A stretch of 15,448 nt of DNA from positions 1 to 15,448 of the forward strand of contig JAURKF010000154.1 in assembly GCA_030831885.1 (NCBI GenBank), read 5' to 3'. Of the stretch, positions 1 through 8,194 are shown piece by piece. The stretch is from Flavobacteriales bacterium (GTDB taxonomy: Bacteria; Bacteroidota; Bacteroidia; Flavobacteriales; UA16). The position numbers and the translations under genes are program-made. The notes beneath the pieces are model-generated. The model saw only the letters and a list, made by a program, of their open reading frames with translations, ran no database searches and was not told the DNA's origin. Every line of letters starts with the position of its first letter. Positions within the stretch are counted from its first letter, which is position 1.

Positions 1-2348
1 ACCTTTGGTTCGGAACAAATGGTGGTGGTTTGAATAAGTATGATGGCCGGAGTTTTACACATTTTACAGAGAACGAAGGCTTATCAGACAATAGTGTTCC
101 GAGTATCTTACAAGACAAAAGCGGAAATCTTTGGTTCGGGACAAGCGTCGGCGTAAACAAATACGACGGCAAAATTTTCACCCATTATACCGAAAAGGAA
201 GGCCTATCTGATAAGTCAGTTTTAAGCATCTTTCAAGAAGATTCTAGTGGAATCCTTTGGTTCGGATCAGAACATGGCATGAGCAAATACGACGGAACTA
301 CATTTACTCATTTTACCGAAAAGGAAGGCTTGCCGAAAAATACTATTTATAAAATTCTGAAGGATACAAAGGGAAATTTTTGGTTATGCTCGGGTGGCGC
401 AGGATTGATTAAGTATGATGGCGAAACTTTTACATATTATTTGGGTTTAACCAATGATGTTGTATACGGGGGTATTGAAGATCGTCACGGAAACCTTTGG
501 TTCGGAACTCTTGGCGGGGCTAGTAAATACGATGGAAGGACATTTACACACTTTACCGAAAAGGAAGGATTATCCAATAATCGAGTATACAACATAATAG
601 AGGATAAAAGTGGAAACCTCTGGTTCTGCACTGCCGATGGGGTTAGTAAATACGACGGTAAAATCTTTACTAATTTCAACGAAAGAGAGGGATTATCAAA
701 TAATCGAGTATACAATGTATTGGAGGATATTTCTGGAAATCTGTGGTTCGGCACTGCTGCCGGTGTCAGCAAATACAACGGTAAGACCTTCACCCATTTT
801 ACCGAAAGAGAGGGTTTATCAAATAATTTCGTTTTTAGTATTTTGGAGGATAAATCAGGGGGTCTATGGTTCGGCACTCGGTTAGGATTAAATAAATTTT
901 CTAAAGAAAAGCAAGTTGAATTTTTAGAAGAAAGTAATTGGGGGCATGCTAGAGAAAGGGATATCCCATTTAAGTGTTTTGGCTATGAAGATGGTTTTTT
1001 AGGGGTCGGTTGTAGCGGAAGATCTATACAGGAAGCCAAAGATGGTAGTATATGGATAGGAGCCAACGATAGGCTAACTGTATACCATCCCGAAGGGTTT
1101 ATGCCTGATACTACGGCACCAAACATCCAACTCACGGGTCTGAATCTATTCAATGAGACAATTGCGTGGCCGCTTCTAACCAAGAATCAAGATAGCACGC
1201 TTCTGCTGACGAATGGAATGCATGTTTCGGATTACTCATTCAGCGATGTGAGCCGTTGGTATAGTATCCCGGAAAACTTAAGTCTCGCATACAACAACAA
1301 TTATCTAACGTTCAATTTTATAGGTATCACAATGAACCAGCCCAAGCGGGTGAATTACCAATACAAGTTGGTAGGAGTGGATGAAAACTGGAGCGGAATT
1401 ACAAGCCGAAACGAAGCGACTTACGGCAATCTGCCGCATGGAACGTTTACCTTTTTAGTAAAAGCCATGAACAGTGAAGGGATATGGAGTGAACCATTCC
1501 AATACACCTTCACCATTCGCCCACCGTGGTGGAAGACTTGGTGGGCTTACGGCCTTTATGTGTTGTTTGGAGTTTTGGCAACTACAGGCTACCTGCGCTG
1601 GCGCGATCGCATGGCCATTATGCGACGCAAAGTGCTTCAACAAAAAGTAATGGAGGCAACAAAAGAGATACGCCTCCAAAAAGAGGAAGTTGAAAAACAA
1701 AAACAACGCAGCGACGAACTTTTACTCAATATTCTCCCGGAGCAAGTGGCCGAAGAGTTAAAAGAAAAAGGTGCAGCAGAGGCAAAACTGATTGATAACG
1801 TAACGGTGCTATTCACCGATTTCAAAGGCTTCACTCAGTTGTCAGAGAATTTGACACCACAAGTGCTGGTGAGTCAGATACACGAATACTTCTCAGCTTT
1901 CGATGCCATCATCATTAAGAATGGAATCGAGAAAATAAAAACGATTGGCGATGCATATATGGCCGCCGGTGGTTTGCCCGAAACGAATAAAACGCACCCG
2001 AGCGATGTAATTATGGCCGCATTAGAAATTAATGCGTTCATTAAAGAGCAACGTCAAAATCGAGAAGCAAAAGGAGAGTCCTATTTTGATATACGCATCG
2101 GTGTGCACACAGGCCCGGTCGTAGCGGGTATCGTTGGAGTAAAAAAATTCCAGTACGATATCTGGGGCGATACCGTGAACACCGCGAGCCGCATGGAATC
2201 TGCCGGTGAGCCGGGCAAAATCAACATCAGTGAAAGTACATACATGCTCATCAAAGATCAATTTGCATGCGAGTATCGCGGTGAAATCGAAACAAAAGGG
2301 AAGGGTAAGCTAAAGATGTATTTTGTGGCGGATGTTGTGCACTCGTGA
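1..2348 (+). CDS. Propeller/Y_Y_Y sensor adenylate cyclase (5' truncated)
   Basis: The frame is already open at base 3 and encodes a further propeller blade (LWFGTNGGG), so the true start lies outside the window; the TTG at 30 is not a start. Numbering residues from that TTG, seven blade repeats of the Reg_prop type (SGNLWFGT...KYDG) cover about 1-290. A Y_Y_Y domain follows at about 421-495, then the RPPWWKTWW junction and one membrane segment at about 505-522. A coiled coil spans about 526-575 and a class III nucleotide cyclase domain about 590-770. Metal-binding Asp597 and Asp641, Lys637 and Asp710 at the purine-specifying positions, and Asn717 and Arg721 for the transition state are all present. 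This predicts an active enzyme making cAMP rather than cGMP. The propeller should be periplasmic and the cyclase cytoplasmic. The sensor half is the one usually fused to histidine kinases in Bacteroidota hybrid regulators. The ligand is unknown. Confidence 0.93.
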   Translation, partial: LWFGTNGGGLNKYDGRSFTHFTENEGLSDNSVPSILQDKSGNLWFGTSVGVNKYDGKIFTHYTEKEGLSDKSVLSIFQEDSSGILWFGSEHGMSKYDGTTFTHFTEKEGLPKNTIYKILKDTKGNFWLCSGGAGLIKYDGETFTYYLGLTNDVVYGGIEDRHGNLWFGTLGGASKYDGRTFTHFTEKEGLSNNRVYNIIEDKSGNLWFCTADGVSKYDGKIFTNFNEREGLSNNRVYNVLEDISGNLWFGTAAGVSKYNGKTFTHFTEREGLSNNFVFSILEDKSGGLWFGTRLGLNKFSKEKQVEFLEESNWGHARERDIPFKCFGYEDGFLGVGCSGRSIQEAKDGSIWIGANDRLTVYHPEGFMPDTTAPNIQLTGLNLFNETIAWPLLTKNQDSTLLLTNGMHVSDYSFSDVSRWYSIPENLSLAYNNNYLTFNFIGITMNQPKRVNYQYKLVGVDENWSGITSRNEATYGNLPHGTFTFLVKAMNSEGIWSEPFQYTFTIRPPWWKTWWAYGLYVLFGVLATTGYLRWRDRMAIMRRKVLQQKVMEATKEIRLQKEEVEKQKQRSDELLLNILPEQVAEELKEKGAAEAKLIDNVTVLFTDFKGFTQLSENLTPQVLVSQIHEYFSAFDAIIIKNGIEKIKTIGDAYMAAGGLPETNKTHPSDVIMAALEINAFIKEQRQNREAKGESYFDIRIGVHTGPVVAGIVGVKKFQYDIWGDTVNTASRMESAGEPGKINISESTYMLIKDQFACEYRGEIETKGKGKLKMYFVADVVHS
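33..890 (+). repeat. Tandem propeller-blade repeat, about 123 bp units
   Basis: Seven in-frame units begin at 33, 156, 282, 408, 522, 645 and 768, with periods of 123, 126, 126, 114, 123 and 123 bp; the seventh ends at about 890, where a degenerate eighth begins. A partial unit lies before base 33. Each unit encodes (N/S)KYDG...FTHFTE(K/R)EGLS...SGNLWFGT. Some modules, such as TACGACGG, TTTTACCGAAA and TGGTTCGG, are almost identical between units at DNA level. The 408 unit is the shortest and most divergent. Confidence 0.9.
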
Positions 2349-2371
2349 TGTGTTTAAAAAGCAGACGCGAT

Positions 2372-2464
2372 ATCCGAACTGCGTTCGGATGAAACTCAAG
2401 TCATGCCCTTCGGTCCTGCGAGTTGTGCACCCCTTGCGCCTAAAGCCCGAGGGCTTCAGCTTTA
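2372..2464. repeat. Intergenic inverted repeats (hairpins)
   Basis: Between the cyclase and gcvH there is an 8-bp perfect inverted repeat (ATCCGAAC, loop TGC, GTTCGGAT) at 2372-2390. A second, AAGCC-CGAG-GGCTT, lies at 2443-2456 and sits inside a wider TAAAGC/GCTTTA pair at 2441-2464. Neither is followed by a T-run, so they do not look like ordinary intrinsic terminators. They may be RNA structure in the cyclase 3' region or remnants of an interspersed repeat. No open reading frame of interest is seen here. Confidence 0.5.
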
Positions 2465-2506
2465 AATAATCCGAGCCTGCCAGGAGGGAAAGGAAAAGCC
2501 ATTCTC

Positions 2507-2545
2507 CACCTATTACCTCTCACCTTTTACCTATTACCTAATACT
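2507..2545. repeat. Degenerate CTATTACCT low-complexity repeat
   Basis: A short pyrimidine-rich stretch repeats variants of CTATTACCT and CACCTTTTACC several times just upstream of the gcvH promoter. It does not code. Decayed runs like this recur between genes in Bacteroidota genomes, from general recollection; its function is unknown. Confidence 0.45.
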
Positions 2546-2557
2546 TGCTATTTGCTT

Positions 2558-2565
2558 TACATTTG
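2558..2565 (+). promoter_or_regulatory. Candidate gcvH promoter -7 element
   Basis: TACATTTG matches the Bacteroidota -7 consensus TAnnTTTG exactly. It lies 20 nt before the gcvH start, so the leader would be about 14-16 nt. No clear TTG is seen at the -33 position (TTA at best). Confidence 0.5.
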
Positions 2566-2585
2566 GCCCCATAATAAACACGATT

Positions 2586-2960
2586 ATGAATTTTCCGGCA
2601 GACCTCAAGTACACCAAAGACCACGAATGGGTGAGCATCGAAGGCGATGTGGCCACCATAGGAATAACAGATTTCGCGCAAGGCGAATTGGGTGATATTG
2701 TATTCGTGGAAATCGAAACCAACGGCCAGTCACTGGCGGCTCACGAAGTTTTCGGAACCGTAGAGGCTGTTAAAACGGTAAGCGATCTATACATGCCGAT
2801 TGCGGGCACCATTATCGAAGTGAACACTGCATTGGCCGACGATCCTGCATCTGTAAACAACGACCCCTATCAAACAGGGTGGATGATTAAGGTGAAAATG
2901 GATGCCGGAGCAGACACGAGTCACCTCATGGATGCCGCTTCTTACCAAGCATCGCTGTAA
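2586..2960 (+). CDS. gcvH: Glycine cleavage system H protein
   Basis: This 124-residue protein is the lipoyl carrier of the glycine cleavage system. It shuttles the aminomethyl group between the P protein (decarboxylase) and the T protein and is reoxidised by the L protein, in the cytoplasm. The N-terminal KYTKDHEW signature is present, and the lipoyl-attachment lysine is Lys63 in the EAVKTVSD motif. Length is normal for the family, and the ATG at 2586 gives a standard N-terminus. No P- or T-protein gene is in the window. The VanZ-like gene follows by 24 bp and is probably co-transcribed. Confidence 0.97.
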   Translation: MNFPADLKYTKDHEWVSIEGDVATIGITDFAQGELGDIVFVEIETNGQSLAAHEVFGTVEAVKTVSDLYMPIAGTIIEVNTALADDPASVNNDPYQTGWMIKVKMDAGADTSHLMDAASYQASL

Positions 2961-2984
2961 ATATTTTTATGAGCTGATGATTCC

Positions 2985-3377
2985 ATGATTCGCTCATACA
3001 AACACAGAGAATACCTCAAGGCTGCCCAATTTGTTTGGGCGGCCTTTGTTTTTATTATCCATGTAATGCCCGTTGATAGGGATGATATTCGAAGGTTCGA
3101 TTTTCCATATGCCGATAAATGGATTCACGGGCTATTGTTTTGTGTCCTTGCATCTCTCAGCTACATGGTAACAAGTAAGCGACGCTCCGTCACCATTTCA
3201 CTTGTACTTGTCTTTAGCGCTTGTATTGCATACGGAGGATTGCTCGAGTTGATTCAGCTCGTATATACCGAAGAACGTTCGGGTGATGCCCTCGATTGGC
3301 TCGCCGACGCATCGGGTACCATCGTTGGATTAATTCTTACTAAAGTGATTAGCGACCGAATTATTCTTCGGTCATAA
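2985..3377 (+). CDS. VanZ-like family membrane protein
   Basis: A 130-residue protein with about four hydrophobic segments. VanZ-family marks are the acidic/Lys/His cluster ADKWIH (Asp44, Lys45, His48) at the start of the second segment and ELIQ...R..DALDWLADASG (Glu88, Gln91, Arg98, Asp101, Asp104) near the end. The Asn usually found before the last Gly is Asp108 or Ala107 here. VanZ proteins are named for low-level teicoplanin resistance in enterococci, but the role of stand-alone bacterial members is unknown. It starts 24 bp after gcvH in the same direction. Its last 17 bases overlap the 3' end of the convergent kinase gene, so the two transcripts would be complementary at their ends. Confidence 0.85.
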   Translation: MIRSYKHREYLKAAQFVWAAFVFIIHVMPVDRDDIRRFDFPYADKWIHGLLFCVLASLSYMVTSKRRSVTISLVLVFSACIAYGGLLELIQLVYTEERSGDALDWLADASGTIVGLILTKVISDRIILRS

Positions 3378-3900
3378 GATTGGGAAATCTGCGCAGAATT
3401 TTATCGAGCACTTGCTGCATGCGTGCCTCTCCGCTACCCTTCACAACTTCCACCGTTTTGCCATCATTGAATAAATCCTCCATATAAATGGCAAAAAGAC
3501 GTTCGCGATCTTTCTCATTTTCCCTTAGTGAGTCGGCCTCCCATGGCAAATCAGGTTGACACACCAGATATAAATCAAAGTCGTATGTTTCCTTCAACAT
3601 GGTAATTTCATCATTTGACTTACCATATCGCTCACGCCACCAAATGTCCAGAACATAAAAATCGGTGTCCACAATCAATGCATCGCTGTTCGACTTAAAC
3701 GCCTTGGTTAGCAGCTCGGCTGTTTTGCGTGCAATGAGCATAACATCATCCTGAGAATAAACGTACCCGGCCCCCTTTTTAGTGAGGTATTCACGCGAGT
3801 ACTCCTTCACCACACGAGCATCGAAAATACGCTCCGAAAGCCATGTGCAAAGCGTGGACTTACCGCAGCACTCAGGACCGGTTATAGCAATTCTGATCAT
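3361..3900 (-). CDS. NadR-like ATPase / nicotinamide riboside kinase
   Basis: This 179-residue P-loop protein resembles the C-terminal ribosylnicotinamide kinase domain of NadR (AAA_28 type), without the adenylyltransferase or repressor domains. The Walker A motif GPECCGKST is at residues 8-16 and has Cys where the family commonly has Ser. IVDTDFY near residue 77 and the DLPWEADSLREN segment are typical of this kinase group. Predicted reaction: ATP-dependent phosphorylation of nicotinamide riboside to NMN in the cytoplasm. Its start overlaps the pnuC stop by 4 nt (ATGA), implying translational coupling, so the transporter and trapping kinase would be made together. The substrate is inferred from this pairing. 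Confidence 0.85.
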   Translation of the reverse strand: MIRIAITGPECCGKSTLCTWLSERIFDARVVKEYSREYLTKKGAGYVYSQDDVMLIARKTAELLTKAFKSNSDALIVDTDFYVLDIWWRERYGKSNDEITMLKETYDFDLYLVCQPDLPWEADSLRENEKDRERLFAIYMEDLFNDGKTVEVVKGSGEARMQQVLDKILRRFPNLMTEE

Positions 3901-4478
3901 ATCTCAAACCAATGCATCACGAAATATCCGTCAATAGCTAAAATGAAATAGGCCACAAACATACAAGCCGCAATGAATAAACGTCTTTTTAGATAGATGA
4001 AAATTGAGATCGCATTTACCGCGAGTAAATAGAGCCAACAAGCGTGAACCTGATACATCATAAGCCAGGTAGCCAACATCCCCCACGATGCAACCAAAGC
4101 ATCAAGGAACGGAAAATTCGCGGAAGTGAAGCGCTTCAAAGCATATCCCCAGCCCAAAGCCAGCAAAATGGATGATGAGAAAAGCAACAGATGTAAGCTC
4201 TCGCTAACACTCCACGCTGCCCATCCATCCTGCACATTTACCCAACCGACTATAGCAGACGCTATATACACCGACTGCAGGACGGGTTCAGCATAGAGTT
4301 TTTCTCGCCAGCTTAAAACCAACAAAAGGAGCGGCCCCACGATTCCCATAGCGAAGGCCCACTGACTCTCGTTCAAATACAAAATAGTGAACAGCAAGTT
4401 GCATACGACAGCCGACCACTCGAGCACTTGGCGTTTCGATGCAACATTTATAGTGTATGCGGAATTAAAAAACCTCAC
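3897..4478 (-). CDS. pnuC: PnuC-type nicotinamide riboside transporter
   Basis: A 193-residue, strongly hydrophobic protein with about seven predicted membrane helices, matching PnuC vitamin B3 transporters. Recognisable parts are the N-terminal LEWSAVVCNLLFTILYL helix, KLYAEPVLQSVYIASAIVGW in the middle, and the C-terminal NAISIFIYLKRRLFIAACMFVAYFILAIDGY segment. PnuC carries nicotinamide riboside across the inner membrane by facilitated diffusion, with uptake driven by phosphorylation inside the cell; here the coupled kinase gene provides this. The start is GTG at 4478. The nearby ATG (4478-4480 on the complement) is out of frame, and no in-frame ATG precedes the first helix. No NAD-type riboswitch fits in the 58 bp upstream. 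Confidence 0.88.
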   Translation of the reverse strand: MRFFNSAYTINVASKRQVLEWSAVVCNLLFTILYLNESQWAFAMGIVGPLLLLVLSWREKLYAEPVLQSVYIASAIVGWVNVQDGWAAWSVSESLHLLLFSSSILLALGWGYALKRFTSANFPFLDALVASWGMLATWLMMYQVHACWLYLLAVNAISIFIYLKRRLFIAACMFVAYFILAIDGYFVMHWFEI

Positions 4479-4496
4479 ATTTTTTCATGTTTAATG

Positions 4497-4525
4497 AAAA
4501 ACTATTTTCTTTAGGCAAAAATCAA
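4497..4525 (-). promoter_or_regulatory. Candidate pnuC promoter
   Basis: On the minus strand, TTG (complement of 4523-4525) is followed after 18 nt by TAGTTTTT (complement of 4497-4504). This is 7 of 8 to TAnnTTTG at near-ideal spacing. The predicted start is near 4490, leaving a leader of about 12 nt before the GTG. It lies in the short divergent spacer with the M43 protease gene. Confidence 0.5.
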
Positions 4526-4536
4526 TTAAATCCACA

Positions 4537-6471
4537 ATGATCATGAAGCAAATTTTTACTCTCTTGATTGCAACACTTTCATTGCAACTCGGTATGCTCG
4601 CACAACGAAATTGCGGTGCTACCGAATACCAGATGTTGCTCGAGCAGGAAGACCCAAGTATCATCAACCGCCGCGAAGAAATAGAACAATTCACGCGCGA
4701 TTACCTTATCAACAATCCGCAGGGAGAGCGCGCTTTGGTGACAATTCCCGTTGTGGTTCACGTTGTATACAATACGCCTGAAGAGAATATCAGCGATGCA
4801 CAGATACAATCTCAAATTACAGTGCTTAATCAGGATTTCAGAAAACTAAATGCCGATGTAAATAATACTCCTTCTGCATTTGCCGGCCTTGCGGGCGATG
4901 CCAATATCGAGTTTTGCCTGGCTACAGTCGACCCCAACGGGAATCCAACCAATGGTGTTCTGCGTGTACCCACCACAGCAACTTCTTTTGGAACTAATAA
5001 TACCGTGAAGGCATCATCGAGCGGTGGTTCCAATGCATGGAATGCATCGAAATACCTGAATATCTGGGTGTGTGATATTAGCGGTAGTATCCTCGGATAT
5101 GCACAATTCCCCGGAGGTTCTGCCAGCACCGATGGTGTGGTTATCGACTATCTCTACTTCGGAACCATAGGCACCGCAACTGCTCCATTCAATAAAGGAC
5201 GCACTGCTACGCACGAAGTAGGTCACTGGCTCAATTTGCGCCATATCTGGGGCGACGACGGCACAGGATGCACGGGAAGTGATCAGGTAACAGACACTCC
5301 AAACGCTGCAGGCCCTAACTATGCTTGCCCGACTTTCCCACGCGTTACATGCAGCAATGGCCCGAATGGCGATATGTTCATGAATTATATGGATTATACA
5401 GATGACGCTTGTATGTATATGTTTTCGAATGGACAGATTTCCCGTATGCAAGCATTGTTTGCCACAGGTGGTGCCAGAGCATCGCTACTCACCAGCAATG
5501 GCTGCGGCACACCCACACCGGTGCTTTGCGGCGCAATTACAAATCTATCCGCAGGGTCTATCACACAGACAGGAGCAACCATCACATGGTCAGCCGTAAC
5601 CGGAGCAACAGGCTATGTGCTGCAATACAAGCCAGCCTCTTCAACTCAATGGACAACCGTTAACATAACTAGTACTTCCTATGCAATAACAGGATTGACC
5701 GCAGGCACAGCTTACAACGTGCAAGTGCAGTCAGTATGCTCTGCGGGCAATGGAAGCTTTAGTGCTATCAACTTTACAACAACTTCTTCGACTCCGGCAT
5801 GCTCGGACAACTACGAAAACAACAACTCTTCTAATAGTGCAGCATTAATTCCTGTGAATACCAATATTGTTGCACGCATTGGATCTTCGACAGATAGAGA
5901 CTGGTTTAGATTCAGCAACACGAGTGCTGAGCGCAACATTCGTATTGACTTGAGCAGCCTTCCAGCTGATTATGATGTTCGACTATATAACCCAAGTGGA
6001 ACCCAAGTAGCCATTTCTCAAAATGGCGGTACTACTTCTGAAGCCATTGTTTACAATACAACCATTACAGGAACATGGCGTGTGCAGGTGTATGGCTACA
6101 ATGGTGCATTCAACTCATCCTTGTGTTACACGCTTCGCGCATCAATTAGTGCCTCATCCTTCCGCGAGGGCGAAGAGACACCTTCAGCGCAGCTCAATAC
6201 TATACCTTCCGAATCGAATGTTACTATTGCATCGGTGTTCCCAAATCCTACCAATGGAAAACTTAACGTAATTCTGGAAGCTTCAGACGCCCAGCCGACT
6301 CAATTGAGCATCTGCGACATCGCAGGCCGCAAAGTACTTCAGCAAAATGCCAATTGTAATTCGGGGAGCAACACTTTCATGATTGATATGGAAGCATTGC
6401 CTAACGGTTACTACCTTCTAGTAATCGACAACGGCAGCGTAAACTCTACAATGCGTGTAGTCAAGAATTAA
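4537..6471 (+). CDS. Secreted M43 zinc metalloprotease with T9SS sorting domain
   Basis: A 644-residue secreted protease of the pappalysin/cytophagalysin (M43) type. A signal peptide covers about residues 1-21; the second ATG at 4543 (MKQIFTLL) is an equally good start. The catalytic zinc motif [11 protein letters not shown] places ligands at His226, His230 and His236 and the general base at Glu227. The Met-turn NYMDY is at 283-287. Then follow a fibronectin III domain (about 331-417), a bacterial pre-peptidase C-terminal domain (about 422-536), and a T9SS type A sorting domain starting at PNP 569-571. The tail predicts export through the T9SS and attachment to, or release from, the cell surface. 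The substrate is unknown. It is divergent from pnuC and ends at a strong terminator. Confidence 0.95.
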   Translation: MIMKQIFTLLIATLSLQLGMLAQRNCGATEYQMLLEQEDPSIINRREEIEQFTRDYLINNPQGERALVTIPVVVHVVYNTPEENISDAQIQSQITVLNQDFRKLNADVNNTPSAFAGLAGDANIEFCLATVDPNGNPTNGVLRVPTTATSFGTNNTVKASSSGGSNAWNASKYLNIWVCDISGSILGYAQFPGGSASTDGVVIDYLYFGTIGTATAPFNKGRTATHEVGHWLNLRHIWGDDGTGCTGSDQVTDTPNAAGPNYACPTFPRVTCSNGPNGDMFMNYMDYTDDACMYMFSNGQISRMQALFATGGARASLLTSNGCGTPTPVLCGAITNLSAGSITQTGATITWSAVTGATGYVLQYKPASSTQWTTVNITSTSYAITGLTAGTAYNVQVQSVCSAGNGSFSAINFTTTSSTPACSDNYENNNSSNSAALIPVNTNIVARIGSSTDRDWFRFSNTSAERNIRIDLSSLPADYDVRLYNPSGTQVAISQNGGTTSEAIVYNTTITGTWRVQVYGYNGAFNSSLCYTLRASISASSFREGEETPSAQLNTIPSESNVTIASVFPNPTNGKLNVILEASDAQPTQLSICDIAGRKVLQQNANCNSGSNTFMIDMEALPNGYYLLVIDNGSVNSTMRVVKN

Positions 6472-6492
6472 TAGCCCTTCTACAATACAAAT

Positions 6493-6522
6493 AAAAAACC
6501 CCCGATAGCTCGGGGTTTTTTT
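6493..6522. terminator. Bidirectional intrinsic terminator
   Basis: An A-run, then a GC-rich hairpin (CCCCG, loop ATAG with C, CGGGG), then a T-run lies between the convergent M43 protease and trigger factor genes. The A- and T-runs on both sides let it stop transcription from either strand. Confidence 0.88.
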
Positions 6523-6539
6523 ATTGCCTTTCATCTCAC

Positions 6540-7892
6540 TTATGCATGCTGCACTTTGTGAATGAAGTCTTCATATCCAATCGCAATTTCATTCAACGCA
6601 CACTTTTCCTTAACTACTGCAATCATCTTCTCTTCATACAGGAAGTCATATACGTTCTTGGCTTCTTCCTTTTTTGCCAATGTCTTTTTGGCAAACTCCG
6701 TGAGCATTTCATCTTCCATTGGCAAACCATATTGTGCATAGCGTGAAGCCAACATCTGCTTTACGTGAGTCAGGGCATCCTCCGGGCTTACGCGCAATTC
6801 GTACTGACGAATAATTTTACCTTCGATAAGCTCCCAACGCAATTGGGCTGCATAGAAAGGATAGTCATGCTCAACCATTTCCGCAGTCACCGGCTTTTCA
6901 TTGGTGAGTTGGATGTAGCGCTTTAAAAAGGAATCCGGCAGTTGCGGATCGATAGATTCTGTTATTTTCTTGGCAAACTCGCGCTTGAATAGAAAATCTG
7001 AATCGCGTGCAAACATCTGCTCCAAATCGGCTTTTACCTTGTTGCGCATTTCCTGCTCAGCATTCACCTCGCCGGGACCATATAATTTGTCGAACAATTC
7101 TTGATCGATTGCATGAGGCTCAATGCGTTTGATTTCATTCACCTTCAATTGAAACTTCGAAGTAAGGTGATGCACATCATGATGCGTAACACCGAGCATC
7201 TTCGCCAGGTCTTCGTGATTTTCCGTTAACTGATTCGGATCGACCTCAACAATGCTTCCTGCCGTGATTCCGATAAGTGATGCCTTTGTTGCTGCGTCCT
7301 TAACAAACTCAATGGAAACCGTTGTTTTATTCGAAATTCCGCCTTCCTTCAACATGCCATCATCCCCCAATTCGTTGAGTTCCACCATAAGCATGTCTTC
7401 GCCTTCACTGGCTTCAGGATCCGACATTTTTCCGTAACGACGGGCCAAATCCTTTACCTGACGGTTAATCAATTCGTCATTAACATCCACCTTGTAATAA
7501 TCAAAGGTGAGCGATGGATTTAAATCAACCGTAATTGCGGGAGCAAGTCCAAGTTGATAGGTAAATTTGAAGTCGCCGGGATTGTCCCAATTGCCCACCT
7601 CTTCGTGTTCGTTGGACGGTATAGGGCTTCCTAACACTTCAATTTTATTTTCAGATAAAAACTTATAGAGATTATCCTGAATAACCTGGTTGATTTCCTC
7701 AGCCAAAATACTTTTACCATAGCGCTGCTTCACCAGCGACATAGGCACATGGCCCGGACGAAACCCTGGCATCTGCATGGTTTTGCGGTATTTCTTAATG
7801 GCATTGTCAACACGTTCGGTATAATCGGCAGGTGCAATATGAATGTGCAACTCTGCATTCAGCGTGTCGATGTCTTTTCGTTCGATATTCAT
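6540..7892 (-). CDS. tig: Trigger factor
   Basis: A 450-residue ribosome-associated chaperone that receives nascent chains at the exit tunnel. The N-terminal ribosome-binding domain has the signature loop GFRPGHVPMSLVKQRYG at about residues 43-59. The middle region (about 150-260) corresponds to the FKBP-like prolyl isomerase domain and is quite divergent, as is common in Bacteroidota trigger factors. The C-terminal half is the helical substrate-binding domain. Length fits the phylum (about 440-450). The ATG at 7892 gives the usual MNIERKDI-type N-terminus. It appears to be monocistronic; clpP/clpX, often downstream in other phyla, are absent. Confidence 0.95.
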   Translation of the reverse strand: MNIERKDIDTLNAELHIHIAPADYTERVDNAIKKYRKTMQMPGFRPGHVPMSLVKQRYGKSILAEEINQVIQDNLYKFLSENKIEVLGSPIPSNEHEEVGNWDNPGDFKFTYQLGLAPAITVDLNPSLTFDYYKVDVNDELINRQVKDLARRYGKMSDPEASEGEDMLMVELNELGDDGMLKEGGISNKTTVSIEFVKDAATKASLIGITAGSIVEVDPNQLTENHEDLAKMLGVTHHDVHHLTSKFQLKVNEIKRIEPHAIDQELFDKLYGPGEVNAEQEMRNKVKADLEQMFARDSDFLFKREFAKKITESIDPQLPDSFLKRYIQLTNEKPVTAEMVEHDYPFYAAQLRWELIEGKIIRQYELRVSPEDALTHVKQMLASRYAQYGLPMEDEMLTEFAKKTLAKKEEAKNVYDFLYEEKMIAVVKEKCALNEIAIGYEDFIHKVQHA

Positions 7893-7937
7893 GATGAACT
7901 ATTTAGGTGTGAGTGAAGCCCTTTGATTTCGGGGGCG

Positions 7938-7945
7938 CAAAACTA
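7938..7945 (-). promoter_or_regulatory. Candidate tig promoter -7 element
   Basis: The complement reads TAGTTTTG, an exact match to TAnnTTTG, about 45 nt before the tig start. No TTG is found at the expected -33 distance, so the call rests on the -7 element and position. Confidence 0.5.
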
Positions 7946-8006
7946 ATACACAGAAGGCATTTTCGGGTAATAGAAAAATGAGGAACTGCAATTGACGAGG
8001 TATGTG

Positions 8007-8014
8007 TATATTCG
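8007..8014 (+). promoter_or_regulatory. Candidate tRNA-Leu promoter -7 element
   Basis: TATATTCG (7 of 8 to TAnnTTTG) ends 13 nt before the mature tRNA 5' end, a sensible distance for a short precursor leader. A weak CTG lies 18 nt upstream. Confidence 0.4.
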
Positions 8015-8027
8015 CGCCGCCGTGCAT

Positions 8028-8109
8028 GCGGGCGTGGCGAAATTGGCAGACGCGCCAGACTTAGGATCTGGTGCCGCGAGGCATGGGGGTTCGAGTCCCT
8101 CCGCCCGCA
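8028..8109 (+). tRNA. tRNA-Leu (anticodon UAG)
   Basis: The 7-bp acceptor stem GCGGGCG (8028-8034) pairs with CGCCCGC (8102-8108), with discriminator A at 8109. The anticodon stem CCAGA/TCTGG encloses loop CTTAGGA, giving anticodon TAG. A long variable arm (TGCCGCGAGGCAT) marks a class II tRNA, and the T-arm has GGTTCGAGTCC. CCA is not encoded. It would read CUN leucine codons, chiefly CUA. Confidence 0.96.
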
Positions 8110-8110
8110 C

Positions 8111-8147
8111 AAAAAAAAGATTCCGGAATATTCCGGAATTTTTTTTA
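8111..8147 (+). terminator. Intrinsic terminator after tRNA-Leu
   Basis: An A8 run, two TTCCGGAA palindromes forming a hairpin (8121-8138), and a T8 run follow directly after the tRNA 3' end. The symmetric layout could work on both strands. Confidence 0.85.
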
Positions 8148-8194
8148 CCCGTTCAATCCGCTGCCAGTTGTACCTATCGTGTATCTTGCCCTCG

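Noticed and set aside
485..877. Minus-strand frame of 130 codons inside the cyclase gene
   Set aside because: It is an antisense shadow of the blade repeats; the plus-strand frame has clear domain content.
2372..2464. Riboswitch for glycine upstream of gcvH
   Set aside because: The hairpins do not show a glycine aptamer pattern and lie upstream of the candidate promoter, so they would not be in the gcvH leader.
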